Shown here: piece after piece, positions 63,954 to 64,000 of the stretch
Layout of the letters: every line of letters begins with the position of its first letter
Position numbering within the stretch: position 1 is the stretch's first letter
From: Roseiarcus sp963737365
GTDB taxonomy: Bacteria; Pseudomonadota; Alphaproteobacteria; Rhizobiales; Beijerinckiaceae
Direction: 5' to 3'
Assembly: GCA_963737365.1 (NCBI GenBank)
Contig: CAVTSD010000003.1
Location: 124,001 to 188,000 of the forward strand
Length of the DNA: 64,000 nt
Notes under the pieces: generated by a model
The model's input: only the letters and a program-made list of their open reading frames with translations
Database searches by the model: none
Told to the model about the DNA's origin: nothing
Translations under genes and position numbers: made by a program

Positions 63954-64000
63954 GCCGATGGCTCCGCAAGCCCGCCGCTTGCCTTCCCGCGCGCGCCGCA
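63950..64000 (+). CDS. Possible start of the next gene, cut by the window end
   Basis: A GTG overlaps the cobC stop (GTGA), the same coupling used throughout the cluster, and the frame reads SRWLRKPAACLPARAA to the window edge. The overlap is the only real evidence; the product cannot be named from 17 codons. Confidence 0.3.
   Translation, partial: MSRWLRKPAACLPARAA

Overview
The window is high-GC alphaproteobacterial chromosome. The evidence is the aerobic-type cobalamin cluster (cobG, cobN, cobW and a DUF1636 ferredoxin-like gene), two perfect TTAA-N7-TTAA sites of the CtrA type, PEP-CTERM proteins, an elongator tRNA-Met of alphaproteobacterial type, and dense minus-strand operons joined by ATGA/GTGA stop-start overlaps. 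A member of the Hyphomicrobiales (Beijerinckiaceae or Methylocystaceae-like) is my best guess; no marker in the window fixes the genus.

Layout. 1-8.2 kb: mixed metabolic genes (GHMP sugar kinase fragment, zinc alcohol dehydrogenase, enolase-superfamily enzyme, LigB-type dioxygenase), then a DNA-alkylation response pair (ada plus a 2OG-Fe(II) oxygenase) and a LysR regulator. 8.3-12.7 kb: a bile-acid/sodium-symporter-type transporter, a LysE-type exporter and mutS. 12.8-18.3 kb: a thiamine operon read leftwards, thiC-thiO-thiS-thiG-thiE-thiD, behind a TPP riboswitch. 18.4-21.8 kb: a membrane protein, then pal-cpoB-tilS. 22-30.7 kb: a glycine-rich PEP-CTERM-like protein, a cation exchanger, a decayed DUF421 gene, a YihY-type protein, a methyltransferase, tRNA-Met, purE-purK and a ClC channel. 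30.7-34.9 kb: two DUF465 proteins, a complete IS5-like element with a passenger ORF, 48-bp tandem repeats, queG and a GST. 35-41.4 kb: a PEP-CTERM protein, a secreted protein, pncA with an unusual decamer-built terminator, a UPF0104-type membrane protein, then lgt-midA-pgeF. 41.5-63.95 kb: a near-complete cobalamin cluster (candidate cobR, cobB, cbiD, cobM, cobE, cobL, cobK, cobJ, cobI, cobH, cobG, cobN, cobW, DUF1636, a cobalamin riboswitch, cobO, cobQ, and further on cobD and cobC), interrupted by two unrelated genes.

How the genes work together. The thi operon makes both thiamine moieties and joins them, under feedback from TPP. The cob cluster carries ring contraction, methylations, amidation, cobalt insertion, adenosylation and aminopropanol attachment, under feedback from a cobalamin riboswitch. 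CbiD appears to stand in for CobF.

The most notable feature is the number of precise single-base lesions. thiE has an amber codon in place of the conserved Gln of its QLRIKD motif. The glycine-rich protein has TGA in place of the Trp of its PEPSTW sorting motif. Five sites in the cob cluster (two in cobN, one each in cobG, cobE and cobK) would be repaired by removing one base from a short homopolymer. They may be sequencing or assembly errors, recent decay, or in one or two cases recoding; read-level checks would settle it. Other points of interest are an extragenic-type repeat read in frame inside two proteins, an IS passenger gene whose stop codon is supplied by the CTAG target duplication, and divergent cob genes whose start codons overlap within one CATG.
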